A stretch of DNA of 64,000 nt from Rossellomorea sp036867415 (GCF_036867415.1 NZ_JBAJHU010000003.1:310001-374000); one strand, 5' to 3'; positions 1-7,817 are shown, numbered from the stretch's first letter. Made by a program: numbers and translations. Notes: a model not told the origin generated them from the sequence alone.

Positions 1-624
1 AATGATGAATCTGGTTCTTATCAATTCGAATTAAATGAACAGGATCTTAATACGCGCTTATTGGTATCTCTGGGGGATATTTATGCCCAGCTTTATCTTG
101 ATAAATTCACAGGGGAATTAATGAGCATCCGGTTTCTGGACAGCTCCACTCTCATTAGGATACACCCTTATGAAATGATGTATCGCGGGGAACTGGTTGA
201 AGAAACTGAGCCTACCGAAGAAGAGTGGGAGGCAATAGACACTGCGAGTGAAAATCAAATATTTGATATCACGAACGTAATGCGTGATCAACTTGGTGTT
301 GGGAAAGTCGATTGGAATGAAGAAATTGCAGAAGTAGCAAGAGGACACAGTAGAGAAATGTATGAAGAAGGATATTTTTCACATGATTCACCTGCTTTCG
401 GCAGCCTTGCTGATCGATTGGAAAGAGAAGAAATCACCTTTAAATCTGCAGGGGAAAACATCGCCTCACAATATACAGATGCAGCCGAAGCGGTCCACGG
501 GTGGCTTAATTCCGAAGGCCACAGGAAAATCCTGCTGGAAGAAGATTTTACCGATCTTGGAGTCGGGGTTCATAAAAAATACTATACGCAGAATTTCATA
601 GAAAAATTTGCTATTGAACAATGA
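1..624 (+). CDS. ylbC: YlbC-like CAP-domain protein, 5' end outside window
   Basis: The reading frame is open from base 1 and ends with TGA at 622-624, so the N-terminus lies upstream and any signal peptide is unseen. The last 120 residues or so form a CAP/SCP (PR-1-like) domain: visible hallmarks are ARGHSREM, GYFSHDSP, GENIA and GWLNSEGHRKILL. Bacterial CAP proteins are usually exported, but their biochemical role is mostly unknown. The part before it (about 85 residues in view) corresponds to the CAP-associated region found in Bacillus YlbC. Position directly upstream of ylbD-ylbE fits YlbC. Family assignment is firm; function is not. Confidence 0.88.
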   Translation, partial: NDESGSYQFELNEQDLNTRLLVSLGDIYAQLYLDKFTGELMSIRFLDSSTLIRIHPYEMMYRGELVEETEPTEEEWEAIDTASENQIFDITNVMRDQLGVGKVDWNEEIAEVARGHSREMYEEGYFSHDSPAFGSLADRLEREEITFKSAGENIASQYTDAAEAVHGWLNSEGHRKILLEEDFTDLGVGVHKKYYTQNFIEKFAIEQ

Positions 625-697
625 AAAAGGTTGGCTACTCAAGAACATTTTCCTCATTTAATGCAGGAGAAATGTCATCTGAATGGCCAACCTTTTC
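623..697. terminator. Bidirectional terminator between ylbC and the thioesterase gene
   Basis: The arm at 623-635 (GAAAAAGGTTGGC) pairs with 686-697 (GCCAACCTTTTC). It sits between two convergent genes, with A-rich and T-rich flanks on either side, so it can serve both strands. The loop is long (about 50 nt). Confidence 0.55.
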
Positions 698-701
698 AAT
701 T

Positions 702-1187
702 TTAATACTTTTTAATGATAAAGAATGATCCAGTGGAAGTGGCAACCACCTTCCCTTTGGAGTCCATAACCTTACCATCTACCACCATTGTTTTGGACCC
801 TTTATGGATGACTGTTGCGCTTGCCGTCAATTCTTCTCCTATTCCCGGTGCAAGGTAATGGACATTTAAGTTTGTTGTGACCGCACCGTAACCTTCCGGA
901 AGCATCATATTAGCCAAAGTACCCATTGCAGTATCCACTAATGTCGCCGTCACACCGCCATGTACGATATTTAATGAATTGTGTGTAACGGGTGTGATTG
1001 GGATATTTATTGTAAAGTTCCCGTCCTCTGAACATTTATCCATTGCGAAAATCCCGCCGATGATAGACTCATTCGCATGTTTTTGTTTGCGCTTCACACC
1101 GTTGAGAAGTTGTTTGATACTGATGATTTCTTCTTCGTCTGCTCCAGCTAATACTTCGTCCAATAATTTGTGCATCTGTTCTTGCAT
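702..1187 (-). CDS. PaaI-type hotdog-fold acyl-CoA thioesterase
   Basis: The product is a 161-residue single hotdog-domain protein of the PaaI/YbgC-like thioesterase family. The core motif VHGGVTATLVDTAMG (about residues 75-89) holds the HGG and Asp that define the active-site helix. These enzymes hydrolyse acyl-CoA thioesters in the cytoplasm; the substrate here cannot be read from the sequence. The ATG at 1187 is preferred because AAAGGATG lies 8 nt before it; an in-frame ATG at 1205 would add six residues but lacks a good ribosome site. The gene runs against its neighbours and separates ylbC from ylbD. Confidence 0.85.
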   Translation of the reverse strand: MQEQMHKLLDEVLAGADEEEIISIKQLLNGVKRKQKHANESIIGGIFAMDKCSEDGNFTINIPITPVTHNSLNIVHGGVTATLVDTAMGTLANMMLPEGYGAVTTNLNVHYLAPGIGEELTASATVIHKGSKTMVVDGKVMDSKGKVVATSTGSFFIIKKY

Positions 1188-1346
1188 GTCAAACATCCTT
1201 TTCATTTACACAGCCCATAACACATAATGTACATCTTGACTGTTTAGTTTCTAAATTGAATTTTACTACAAAAAGGAATGTATCACCATTTTTTCATTCA
1301 GTCATAAAATGTAATAGGTCAATGTCCTGAGCAGGAGGTGCTGGGA

Positions 1347-1754
1347 ATGGGAAAATCTTTACATCCTAAAGTAAAAGAGTTTAAGGAGTTCGTCAGGAAG
1401 CATCCTAAGATTGTAAGAGACGTCCGTAATGGAAATGCAAATTGGCAGGAACTTTTTGAAGATTGGTATTTGCTTGGAGAGGATGATACCCGTTGGGACT
1501 CATACAGGGAAGCAGGAGCACAAAATGATGAAAAAGTAGAAGATAATAATAAAAGTGGCTGGTTTGATCACGTTGGAGAGTTAGTAAAGAAAATGGATGC
1601 AAATCAATTACAAAGTCATATTAATAATATCAGTGAAGTCTTGGGAACGGTCCAAGGTGTCATCAGCCAGTTCCAATCGACTCCAAAAGGTACTGCGGTG
1701 ACAAATGAGGCACGTTCCAAGCCTTCTCATCCATTTTCTTTTCGGAAGGACTAG
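1347..1754 (+). CDS. ylbD: YlbD-family coat-associated protein
   Basis: This 135-residue protein matches the YlbD family by sequence features and position before ylbE. It starts MGKSLHPKVKEFKEFVRKHP, is rich in charged and amide residues, and carries an acidic tryptophan-containing segment (WQELFEDWYLLGEDD). It has no signal peptide or membrane span. YlbD is described as a spore coat protein in B. subtilis. The ATG at 1347 is chosen over an in-frame GTG at 1338 because AGGAGG (1333-1338) overlaps the GTG and is 8 nt from the ATG. ylbE follows 12 bp downstream, so the two are probably cotranscribed. Confidence 0.82.
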   Translation: MGKSLHPKVKEFKEFVRKHPKIVRDVRNGNANWQELFEDWYLLGEDDTRWDSYREAGAQNDEKVEDNNKSGWFDHVGELVKKMDANQLQSHINNISEVLGTVQGVISQFQSTPKGTAVTNEARSKPSHPFSFRKD

Positions 1755-1766
1755 GGGGGTGAGGCT

Positions 1767-2006
1767 GTGAGAGCAGACATTATTGAGTATATTCATTCCA
1801 ATGAAGAGTTGAAGATGTTTCTGAGGGAAAAGCCTGAATGGTATAGAAAACTTTCAAGAAATCCGAACGAACTGGAGAAGTTTGAAATTGCGTCAATCAA
1901 TCATTTTCAAAAAACGATACCTCATCGTGTTCAGAAATTTTCAAATGGAGTCCAGATGGCTTCTATGATGATCAGCATGTTTCAAAGCATGAATGAATCT
2001 GAATAG
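1767..2006 (+). CDS. ylbE: YlbE-like small protein
   Basis: This 79-residue protein of the YlbE-like family starts with GTG, preceded by a GGGGGGTGAGG ribosome site at 1754-1764. It is predicted helical (IEYIHSNEELKMFLREKPEWYRKLSRNP) with no membrane segment or known catalytic motif. It is the second gene of a ylbD-ylbE pair and is followed by a strong terminator. Its function is unknown; linkage to ylbD suggests a role in sporulation, but that is inference. Confidence 0.82.
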   Translation: MRADIIEYIHSNEELKMFLREKPEWYRKLSRNPNELEKFEIASINHFQKTIPHRVQKFSNGVQMASMMISMFQSMNESE

Positions 2007-2021
2007 AATGGAATCGGCTAT

Positions 2022-2070
2022 ACAAAGAAAGGAAAACACAATTGAAGAAGTTTTCCTTTCTTTGTTTTTT
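2022..2070 (+). terminator. Rho-independent terminator after ylbE
   Basis: A 16-bp perfect stem pairs 2022-2037 (ACAAAGAAAGGAAAAC) with 2050-2065, then runs into a T tract to 2070. Confidence 0.92.
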
Positions 2071-2163
2071 GTAGGACAAGCACTAAGAGACTCAGTTTTC
2101 ATAATCAACGAGTAAATTGAATGAAAGATGGGGAAGGCTATAGGAAAAGGAGTGGTATCGACT

Positions 2164-2553
2164 ATGAAAAAGATTATCCTCTTGTCCCTCTCGCTGTTAG
2201 TGTTGTTGAGCGGATGTAAAGATGATATCCCCGAACCGGAAAGTTTCTCGTTTAGTAATAAGGTTCAGGCAAAGGAAAAAACATCACTTTCAGTTAAGCA
2301 TATTGTTCAAGGGAATCAGGTATTCATTGAATGTGTGGTGCCTGATGTAACGTTTTCGACCAAAAGAAAAGGTGCTAAAAAAGGTAAAATTATTGTTTCA
2401 TCAAATACAGGCGGGTTATACAAGGAATTTTATACCGCTGCCTTCGTTGTGAAGAATCTCCCAAAGGGAAACCATATTTTGAATGTAGAAGTAGTTAGTC
2501 CAAGCAATAAACCTTTGGGAATCAAGAAACGATTATATGTGACTATTCCTTAA
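2164..2553 (+). CDS. Small predicted lipoprotein, unrecognised
   Basis: This 129-residue protein has a lipoprotein signal: MKK, a leucine-rich h-region and lipobox LLSGC with lipidation at Cys18. The mature part starts KDDIPEPES and is likely a small beta-rich domain (VFIECVVPDVTF, HILNVEVVSPSNK). I do not recognise the family. The ATG at 2164 is chosen because it gives the signal peptide and has AAAGGAGTGG upstream; an in-frame ATG at 2128 would place 12 residues ahead of it. It lies between ylbE and ylbF, where B. subtilis has no gene, and is flanked by a terminator upstream, so it is likely its own transcription unit. Confidence 0.75.
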   Translation: MKKIILLSLSLLVLLSGCKDDIPEPESFSFSNKVQAKEKTSLSVKHIVQGNQVFIECVVPDVTFSTKRKGAKKGKIIVSSNTGGLYKEFYTAAFVVKNLPKGNHILNVEVVSPSNKPLGIKKRLYVTIP

Positions 2554-2644
2554 AAATTCGAAATGGCAAATCGGGATTTTTTTACAGAGCATATTCGCTT
2601 CCGTCAAGAAAACGTGGTAAAATAACGTTACGGAGGTGAGCACT

Positions 2645-3088
2645 ATGCTTGCTACTATAGAAAGAATGGAAATTTTAGATAGTGCTGATGAACTATCTCA
2701 GTGGATCTTACATTCCGATGTGGCAGAAAATTATCGGAAGTCTTTATATAAACTTCGTAATAGTAATGATACGCAGAGAAAGATACAGGTGTTTACGCGT
2801 ATGAAAGAAAGTTACGAAGAAGTGCAGCGTTTCGGCCGATATCATCCCGACTACAAAACTGTCATGAAAGATATCCGAGAACTTAAAAGGGATATGGATC
2901 TGGATGATAACGTAGCGGAATTCCGACGTGCAGAAAATGAACTTCAGGATTTATTGGACAAAGTGAGTCTGATCATTGGACATTCTGTTTCTAAAAATGT
3001 GAAAGTCCCCTCAGGCAATCCTTTTTTCAGTGGAAGTTCATGCGGAGGCGGTTGCGGAACAGGCGGCAGCTGCGGTTGTTCTGCATGA
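2645..3088 (+). CDS. ylbF: YlbF / RicF, subunit of the Y-complex
   Basis: This 147-residue protein is a close match in layout to B. subtilis YlbF (RicF): a helical DUF964-type body with VQRFGRYHPDYK and AEFRRAENELQ, then the conserved VPSGNPFF and a Cys-rich C-terminus SSCGGGCGTGGSCGCSA. In B. subtilis, RicF acts with YmcA (RicA) and YaaT (RicT) in a complex that carries [4Fe-4S] clusters, stimulates RNase Y-dependent mRNA processing and affects competence, sporulation and biofilm formation. The C-terminal cysteines are the likely cluster ligands contributed by this subunit. ATG 2645 follows GGAGGTGA; an in-frame GTG at 2636 overlaps that ribosome site. Confidence 0.93.
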   Translation: MLATIERMEILDSADELSQWILHSDVAENYRKSLYKLRNSNDTQRKIQVFTRMKESYEEVQRFGRYHPDYKTVMKDIRELKRDMDLDDNVAEFRRAENELQDLLDKVSLIIGHSVSKNVKVPSGNPFFSGSSCGGGCGTGGSCGCSA

Positions 3089-3100
3089 TAGGATAATAAA

Positions 3101-3129
3101 GAACGGGCGATTCGCCCGTTCATTTTTTT
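3101..3129. terminator. Bidirectional terminator after ylbF
   Basis: The palindrome GAACGGGCGATTCGCCCGTTC spans 3101-3121 with T8 to 3129. It lies between ylbF and the convergent gene at 3137-3451. Confidence 0.85.
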
Positions 3130-3136
3130 TACCTTT

Positions 3137-3451
3137 TTACTGTTTTAACCGTACACAATCGACGCATAGGTTTCCACAGCAAAACATTTTTTCCTGGGGA
3201 ACATAAAAACGGTGGCGGTATACAAATATGGAAGATTGTGCCCTGAAGAATATCGTATCCGAATGCAGTCTTTTTCCCCTCATCGCACGTGCCGACCATT
3301 TCTTTATTAAATATTCCACATCACTTTTATCAAGCACGGTGTCTACATATAAGAAAGGAATGCCAGCGATCCTTTTTGCGGATGCATCGTGAATATCCGG
3401 CTCAGCGCGAAGATATTCAATAAATTCATCCCATATGACGCTAAGATCCAT
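3137..3451 (-). CDS. Uncharacterised 104-residue protein with C-terminal Cys cluster
   Basis: This 104-residue protein has no signal peptide or membrane span. The N-terminal half looks like a small alpha/beta domain (VIWDEFIEYLRAEPDIHDASAKRIAGIPFLYVD). The C-terminus ends in CCGNLCVDCVRLKQ, a CCx3Cx2C cluster that could bind metal. The start ATG at 3451 has GGAGTGG 6-7 nt upstream on the minus strand. Codon use and an intact frame suggest a real gene. It lies between ylbF and the hairpin repeat array, where B. subtilis goes straight from ylbF to ylbG, so it is an insertion relative to that species. I do not recognise the family. Confidence 0.65.
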   Translation of the reverse strand: MDLSVIWDEFIEYLRAEPDIHDASAKRIAGIPFLYVDTVLDKSDVEYLIKKWSARAMRGKRLHSDTIFFRAQSSIFVYRHRFYVPQEKMFCCGNLCVDCVRLKQ

Positions 3452-3562
3452 TTAACCACTCCATCCGCTCATTATCGTTTTCATAAGTACTATACCCTAA
3501 ATAGGAACATTATGTTCGGAAGTGGAAAAGATTTTTTGGTGATTTGCCATGCGTGTCTGTTT

Positions 3563-4090
3563 GAGCCGCCTCCGCATTTCGTATTGTCCAGCTCCGGCGG
3601 CTAGAGGCTCGAGACATAAGCCATGCCAGCCAAAAAGGCAAAAAAACGCCTTTGTGGCTGTCCTGTCTTATGCTTGTCGCCTCTGTGCGAGCCGCCTCCG
3701 CATTTCGTATTGTCCAGCTCCGGCGGCTAGAGGCTCGAGACATAAGCCATGCCAGCCAAAAAGGCAAAAAAACGCCTTTGTGGCTGTCTTGTCTTATGCT
3801 TGTCGCCTCTGGGCGAGCCGCCTCCGCATTTCGTATTGTCCAGCTCCGGCGGCTAGAGGCTCGAGACATAAGCCATGCCAGCCAAAAAGGCAAAAAAACG
3901 CCTTTGTGGCTGTCCTGTCTTATGCTTGTCGCCTCTGGGCGAGCCGCCTCCGCTTTTCGTATTGTCCAGCTCCGGGGCTTAGAGGCACATGTCATAAGCC
4001 AAATCGACCAAGAAGGCAAAGAACGCCTTCATGTCCGATTCGTCATATGCCACCCGCCTCTGAGCAAAGCCCCTCCGCATTTCGTATTGC
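3563..4090. repeat. 126-bp tandem hairpin-forming repeat array, about 4.2 copies
   Basis: Three almost identical 126-bp units start at 3563, 3689 and 3815 (each opens GAGCCGCCTCCGCATTTCG). A diverged fourth starts at 3941, and a partial copy at about 4069-4090 ends in the same CCTCCGCATTTCGTATTG. Each unit holds a large imperfect hairpin: GGCGGCT pairs with AGCCGCC, AGAGGC with GCCTCT, and AAAGGC with GCCTTT around an A-rich loop. Hairpins lie at 3596-3696, 3722-3822, 3848-3948 and 3974-4073. Because 126 is a multiple of three, several long open frames cross the array; they are by-products of the repeat. The type resembles intergenic repeats seen in many Bacillus genomes; its function is unknown. 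Confidence 0.95.
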
Positions 4091-4148
4091 TAATTCCCAT
4101 ATTTTTGTGCTAGACTGATAAAAAAGTGATTCCTAGAGGGGAAACGGT

Positions 4149-4424
4149 ATGTTGACGCAAAGACAAGGTTTAGTTGTTTGGTTACATAGTTTGAAGCATG
4201 CAAAGTCTTTGAGACGATTTGGGAATGTACACTATGTATCGAGGAAAATGAAATATGTTGTATTGTATTGTAATCAGGATGAAATCGATTCTGTCATGGA
4301 ACGAATTACTACGTATTCTTATGTGAAGCGAGTGGATCCTTCCTATAAACCGTTTATTAAATCAGTGTTTGAAAATTCCAGACCTGATAAAGCGAAGGAA
4401 TATGATTACAAGATGGGATTTTGA
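4149..4424 (+). CDS. ylbG: YlbG, DUF2129 family protein
   Basis: This 91-residue protein of the YlbG (DUF2129) family has the characteristic LVVWLHSLKHAKSLRRFGNVHYVSRKMKY start and a second half with VKRVDPSYKP. It is small, basic and soluble; the fold resembles a ferredoxin-like domain, and no catalytic residues are evident. Function is unknown. The ATG at 4149 is preceded by AGAGGGGAAACGGT. It comes right after the hairpin repeat array, which separates it from ylbF. Confidence 0.88.
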   Translation: MLTQRQGLVVWLHSLKHAKSLRRFGNVHYVSRKMKYVVLYCNQDEIDSVMERITTYSYVKRVDPSYKPFIKSVFENSRPDKAKEYDYKMGF

Positions 4425-4430
4425 TTGATT

Positions 4431-4462
4431 GCTGCCAAACTGATGTTGTTGGCAGCTTTTTA
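4431..4462 (+). terminator. Terminator after ylbG
   Basis: Stem GCTGCCAA (4431-4438) pairs with TTGGCAGC (4449-4456), followed by TTTTTATTTT. Confidence 0.85.
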
Positions 4463-4478
4463 TTTTGGTTTTAAGTGA

Positions 4479-4868
4479 TCATTGCAGTGGTGAGATATAG
4501 TGATTTAATCTCAAAATAGCAATCAGGTGTTGATAATAGAGTTCCTTTTCGGGAAAAAGAGTCGATGGCTTGACATCCATCTGAATAATCTTTTTCTCAA
4601 GTTCCTCAGCAGTTTGTTCAAACAGCGAATACCTCTTGTTCGCCATCATGTTTGGATTGGGTATACCTTCTCTGCAGAAATAGATTGCCTGAAACTTTCC
4701 TTCGGCAGTCGGTTTCATCACGATGCCAAGCGAAGTAACCGGTCGATCTTTAATGATGGTATGAAAAGCCATCAGATGCTCGACCCGATTTTTATTGTGT
4801 CTTGCAGCTTCCAGTAATTCATAGATATCAGACAATCCCTCACCTAATTCGATAAAACGCTGAATCAT
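4479..4868 (-). CDS. Conserved Bacillus protein, DUF7147-like
   Basis: This 129-residue soluble protein starts MIQRFIELGEGLSDIYELLE. It contains conserved-looking stretches GIVMKPTAEGKFQAIYFCREGI and ends LYYQHLIAILRLNHYISPLQ. I recall this type from Bacillus genomes as DUF7147 or a mislabelled methylthioribose kinase; it is far too short to be a kinase and lacks kinase motifs. The start ATG at 4868 follows an AAAAGGGGTTAAAAC ribosome site on the minus strand. It converges on ylbG and appears monocistronic. Function is unknown. Confidence 0.72.
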   Translation of the reverse strand: MIQRFIELGEGLSDIYELLEAARHNKNRVEHLMAFHTIIKDRPVTSLGIVMKPTAEGKFQAIYFCREGIPNPNMMANKRYSLFEQTAEELEKKIIQMDVKPSTLFPEKELYYQHLIAILRLNHYISPLQ

Positions 4869-5064
4869 GTTTTAACCCCTTTTATCATGTATTTAATCAA
4901 TTCCTTATTATTTCAAACATAGTGTGAGAAGTAAAGAAGTTATGAGGGAGTAGTGAATATAGGGTATCGATTAACAAAAATGTCGTAATTTTTGACTCCT
5001 GGCTATATATCCCATGAATGAATTCTGATATCTTAATAGTAAGATTATACGAAGGGGTATCCAG

Positions 5065-6483
5065 ATGAAACGGTTCTTACTCTTATTTACTTTCGTCATG
5101 GTAATAGCAATCGCAGGTATTATTTTTTTCCAATGGAACGGATTCTTATCAGGTAATGCCGAAGCGTCCAATATCTCTGAAGTGAACCAGTCATTTACGA
5201 TAGAACACACTGGTAAAGAGTTTTTCATCACCCAGGAGGTTGATTTCAAGTCAGGCAATCAGAAGAATATGACAATAGAATGGCCGGAAGATGCAAAGAA
5301 CTTTAAGTGCATAGAGGATAGTGGGGAAAGCTGCCTCTCCAAAGAAAATGGAGAATTTATATTAAAAATTAATAGTGAAGGAGATTCAGACGTGACGATC
5401 AGTTACACTCTTGAAAGACAAACTTCAGAAGGAAACCTTCACTTAAAGGAGTGGTATCCCGCACTATTAACTGCAATCCCGTTAGAAACAACGATCAATA
5501 TCGTTGAAAAGACGGTCAGAGAAGGCACATGGATATCAGGCTACAAAGAGTCGAAACATAAAGAAATGCATTTTATCGATTATTATTCTTTTACCGGAAG
5601 CGGACCACCATCGGATTTGCTTCTCTTCTCGGGAGAAATTAACCTGTTTGAAAATGGGAGTACAAGGATTTATTCAAAAGAAAATCTGGATTTAACAATA
5701 AACGAAAACCGTTTGAACAGTGAAGGGTTTGTAACGGTAGTCATTGATGACCGTTTTCCAGTCAGTGAAACGGAAAATTTCCTGATCGTCAATGGGGATG
5801 TTTCCCGAACATCATTACTTAAAAAAATGGATTGGGCACTGGAACAGCAGAAGGATTCGGCATCTTATCAGGAGAGCTGGTTAGAAGAACTGAAAGCAAA
5901 CATCATCTTATCCTCCTCCTACGGGTCTGCCAAAACGATGAATGCTTATCATGACCTAAAAACAGGTCTGACAGAAACTCAGTTGGATTCTTTCAGACAA
6001 CTGCTGCTTAATGAAAATGGTCACATGCTCCAGGGTGGGCAACTGGATGTGTTGTTGAAGCAGGCAACCAATTTAAACTCCAGCTACTTTAAAGAAACAA
6101 GTAATAGAACAGAAGATATCCCGTTAATCTTGAAAGCACATCAAACTGTATTTCTGAATGACAAGCCTTTAATGGATGTAGACCTTATACAATATAAACA
6201 ACAAGAGCTGATTTCTTTACCCGAGCTTCTTCAGGCAATAGGGATAAAGTACGACTTCCTCCAAAACGATGTGATATATGCGTTGAAAGGGGGCAGTTCG
6301 TATCGCTTCTTTGTAGATGAAGATTACTTTATACTAAACGAAGAGAATTATGGACTCCTTACAAAGCCGGTTCAAAAAATAGGCGGCGCTGTATTTATGG
6401 AAGTGGAATGGCTGGAAAAATTGTTTGGATTAGACATTGAGAGAAGCAATTCCAATGAAGAAATACAAATATCTGAAACATAA
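5065..6483 (+). CDS. Membrane-anchored extracellular protein with C-terminal stalk-like domain
   Basis: This is a 472-residue protein. Residues 4-24 form a hydrophobic segment (LLLFTFVMVIAIAGIIFFQW) that is probably a signal anchor, leaving the rest outside the membrane. The middle (about 40-220) is beta-rich, and the part around 230-330 is helical. The C-terminal 110 residues (LPELLQAIGIKYDFLQNDVIY, then FVDEDYFILN and GGAVFMEVEWLEKLFG) look like the copper-amine-oxidase N-terminal / stalk domain often found on Bacillus surface proteins. RBS GAAGGGG lies before ATG 5065. It has no catalytic motif and no assigned function. It stands alone between DUF7147 and rsmD. Confidence 0.75.
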   Translation: MKRFLLLFTFVMVIAIAGIIFFQWNGFLSGNAEASNISEVNQSFTIEHTGKEFFITQEVDFKSGNQKNMTIEWPEDAKNFKCIEDSGESCLSKENGEFILKINSEGDSDVTISYTLERQTSEGNLHLKEWYPALLTAIPLETTINIVEKTVREGTWISGYKESKHKEMHFIDYYSFTGSGPPSDLLLFSGEINLFENGSTRIYSKENLDLTINENRLNSEGFVTVVIDDRFPVSETENFLIVNGDVSRTSLLKKMDWALEQQKDSASYQESWLEELKANIILSSSYGSAKTMNAYHDLKTGLTETQLDSFRQLLLNENGHMLQGGQLDVLLKQATNLNSSYFKETSNRTEDIPLILKAHQTVFLNDKPLMDVDLIQYKQQELISLPELLQAIGIKYDFLQNDVIYALKGGSSYRFFVDEDYFILNEENYGLLTKPVQKIGGAVFMEVEWLEKLFGLDIERSNSNEEIQISET

Positions 6484-6487
6484 AAAG

Positions 6488-6508
6488 CCCTGCAGGATCT
6501 CTGCAGGG
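6488..6508 (+). terminator. Hairpin after the stalk-domain gene, possible terminator
   Basis: CCCTGCAG pairs with CTGCAGGG around a 5-nt loop. The T tract after it is poor (TCCTTCT), so termination is plausible but not certain. The rest of the gap to rsmD (6509-6744) shows no convincing gene. Confidence 0.55.
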
Positions 6509-6744
6509 TCCTTCTATATCCATCTCTGGAAAGAAGGCAAAGGGAGAGGAGAAACCGGAGGAAGAACTTATGGGGAAACGTAAGTCTTCTCCGCGGTTGG
6601 CAACAACATCAGTTAGGATGTTGTTACTTCCATTATCACCTATCAATTTGTTTTTATACATTTTAGGATCAATTTCCTGAAGTGGCGATTCATGTAGATT
6701 TATGTTAGGATAATGTAGAAAAAATACATATATGGTGGATGATT

Positions 6745-7299
6745 ATGAGAGTTATAGCAGGAACATTAAAAGGGAGGCCATTAAAAGCGGTACCTGGAAG
6801 CGGTACCCGGCCAACCACAGATAAAGTGAAAGAATCGATATTTAACATTCTTGGTCCCTATTTCGAAGGCGGAATGGGCTTGGATCTTTTCGCTGGCAGC
6901 GGAGGGCTGGGAGTGGAAGCTTTAAGCCGGGGACTTGAAAAGGTAATCTTCGTCGATAAGGATTCGAAGGCCCTGCACACCATTAAGGCTAACTTAAAAG
7001 AATGTGATCTTGTCGATAGAAGTGAAGTGTATCGCAACGATGCGAATCGGGCACTGAAAGCGATAGTTAAGAGGGAGATCGCATTCGACTACATCTTCCT
7101 CGATCCTCCATACAAACAAAAAAAATTAGAAGAATTGGTTACATTCATAGATGGCCATAACCTTTTAAATGAAAACGGTTTCGTTATGTGTGAATACAGT
7201 TCTGATAGCATACCATCAAACGTGATAGGACGATTGCATAAAGTAAGGGAAGAAGCTTATGGGATTATCGGAATATCGATTTATACATATCAAAAATAG
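6745..7299 (+). CDS. rsmD: 16S rRNA (guanine966-N2)-methyltransferase RsmD
   Basis: This 184-residue SAM-dependent methyltransferase of the RsmD/YhhF family methylates G966 (E. coli numbering) of 16S rRNA. It has the RsmD N-terminus MRVIAGTLKGRPLKAVPG...TRPTTDKVKESIFN, the SAM-binding LDLFAGSGGLGVEALSRG, and the catalytic motif IV FLDPPY. The ATG at 6745 fits the family start; an ATG two codons earlier (6739) sits too close to GGTGG. coaD follows after 29 bp, the usual Bacillus ylbH-coaD pair. Confidence 0.95.
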   Translation: MRVIAGTLKGRPLKAVPGSGTRPTTDKVKESIFNILGPYFEGGMGLDLFAGSGGLGVEALSRGLEKVIFVDKDSKALHTIKANLKECDLVDRSEVYRNDANRALKAIVKREIAFDYIFLDPPYKQKKLEELVTFIDGHNLLNENGFVMCEYSSDSIPSNVIGRLHKVREEAYGIIGISIYTYQK

Positions 7300-7328
7300 T
7301 GAAAAGGCAGACATGGGGGTAAATGATC

Positions 7329-7817
7329 ATGACGAGTATTGCAGTTTGTCCGGGAAGCTTTGATCCAATTACATTCGGACATTTAGATATCATTACGAGA
7401 GGGGCAAAAGTATTTGATCAAATATATGTTGTTGTACTGAATAATTCCTCAAAAAAACCACTATTCTCTGTTGAAGAACGAATCCAATTGATTCGTGAAT
7501 CCACCAAAGACATTCCAAATGTTGTTGTCGATTCATTTCAGGGACTTCTCGTTGATTATGCGAAGAGTGTGAAGGCCAGCGCCATTATCAGAGGACTGAG
7601 AGCGGTTTCGGATTTTGAATATGAAATGCAGATCACTTCCATGAACAGAGTATTGGAAGAAGATATAGAGACATTCTTTATTATGACGAATAATCAATAT
7701 TCCTTCTTGAGTTCGAGTATCGTTAAAGAAGTAGCCAAATATGGTGGGAATATTTCTGAGTTGGTTCCACATCCTGTAAAGAATGCTCTAAAGGAGAAGT
7801 ATACAAGTAAAGAGTAA
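7329..7817 (+). CDS. coaD: Phosphopantetheine adenylyltransferase
   Basis: This 162-residue cytoplasmic enzyme transfers AMP from ATP to 4'-phosphopantetheine to give dephospho-CoA, the penultimate step of CoA synthesis. The nucleotidyltransferase motif CPGSFDPITFGHLDII (with TxGH) is at the N-terminus, RGLRAVSDFEYE is in the middle and SSSIVKEVA near the end; all are diagnostic. The ATG at 7329 has a GGGGG site 9 nt upstream; ATG 7323 is too close to it. Length is normal for the family. It lies downstream of rsmD in the same transcript. Confidence 0.97.
   Translation: MTSIAVCPGSFDPITFGHLDIITRGAKVFDQIYVVVLNNSSKKPLFSVEERIQLIRESTKDIPNVVVDSFQGLLVDYAKSVKASAIIRGLRAVSDFEYEMQITSMNRVLEEDIETFFIMTNNQYSFLSSSIVKEVAKYGGNISELVPHPVKNALKEKYTSKE

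Noticed and set aside
1206..1346. Sporulation promoter before ylbD
   Set aside because: CATAAAATG resembles a -10 element, but no matching -35 was found at the right distance.
3563..4090. Possible CRISPR array
   Set aside because: Units are contiguous 126-bp copies with no unique spacers between them, and no cas genes are nearby.
3510..4118. Three long overlapping frames (150-190 residues) across the hairpin array on both strands
   Set aside because: They arise because the 126-bp repeat length is a multiple of three and lacks stops; they have internal repeats, no ribosome sites and overlap strong hairpins.
6395..6661. Minus-strand frame of 88 residues between the stalk-domain gene and rsmD, with a Ser/Phe-rich stretch
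   Set aside because: It has only a distant AGGAAA ribosome site, runs antisense into the upstream gene and through a hairpin, and shows no recognisable family.
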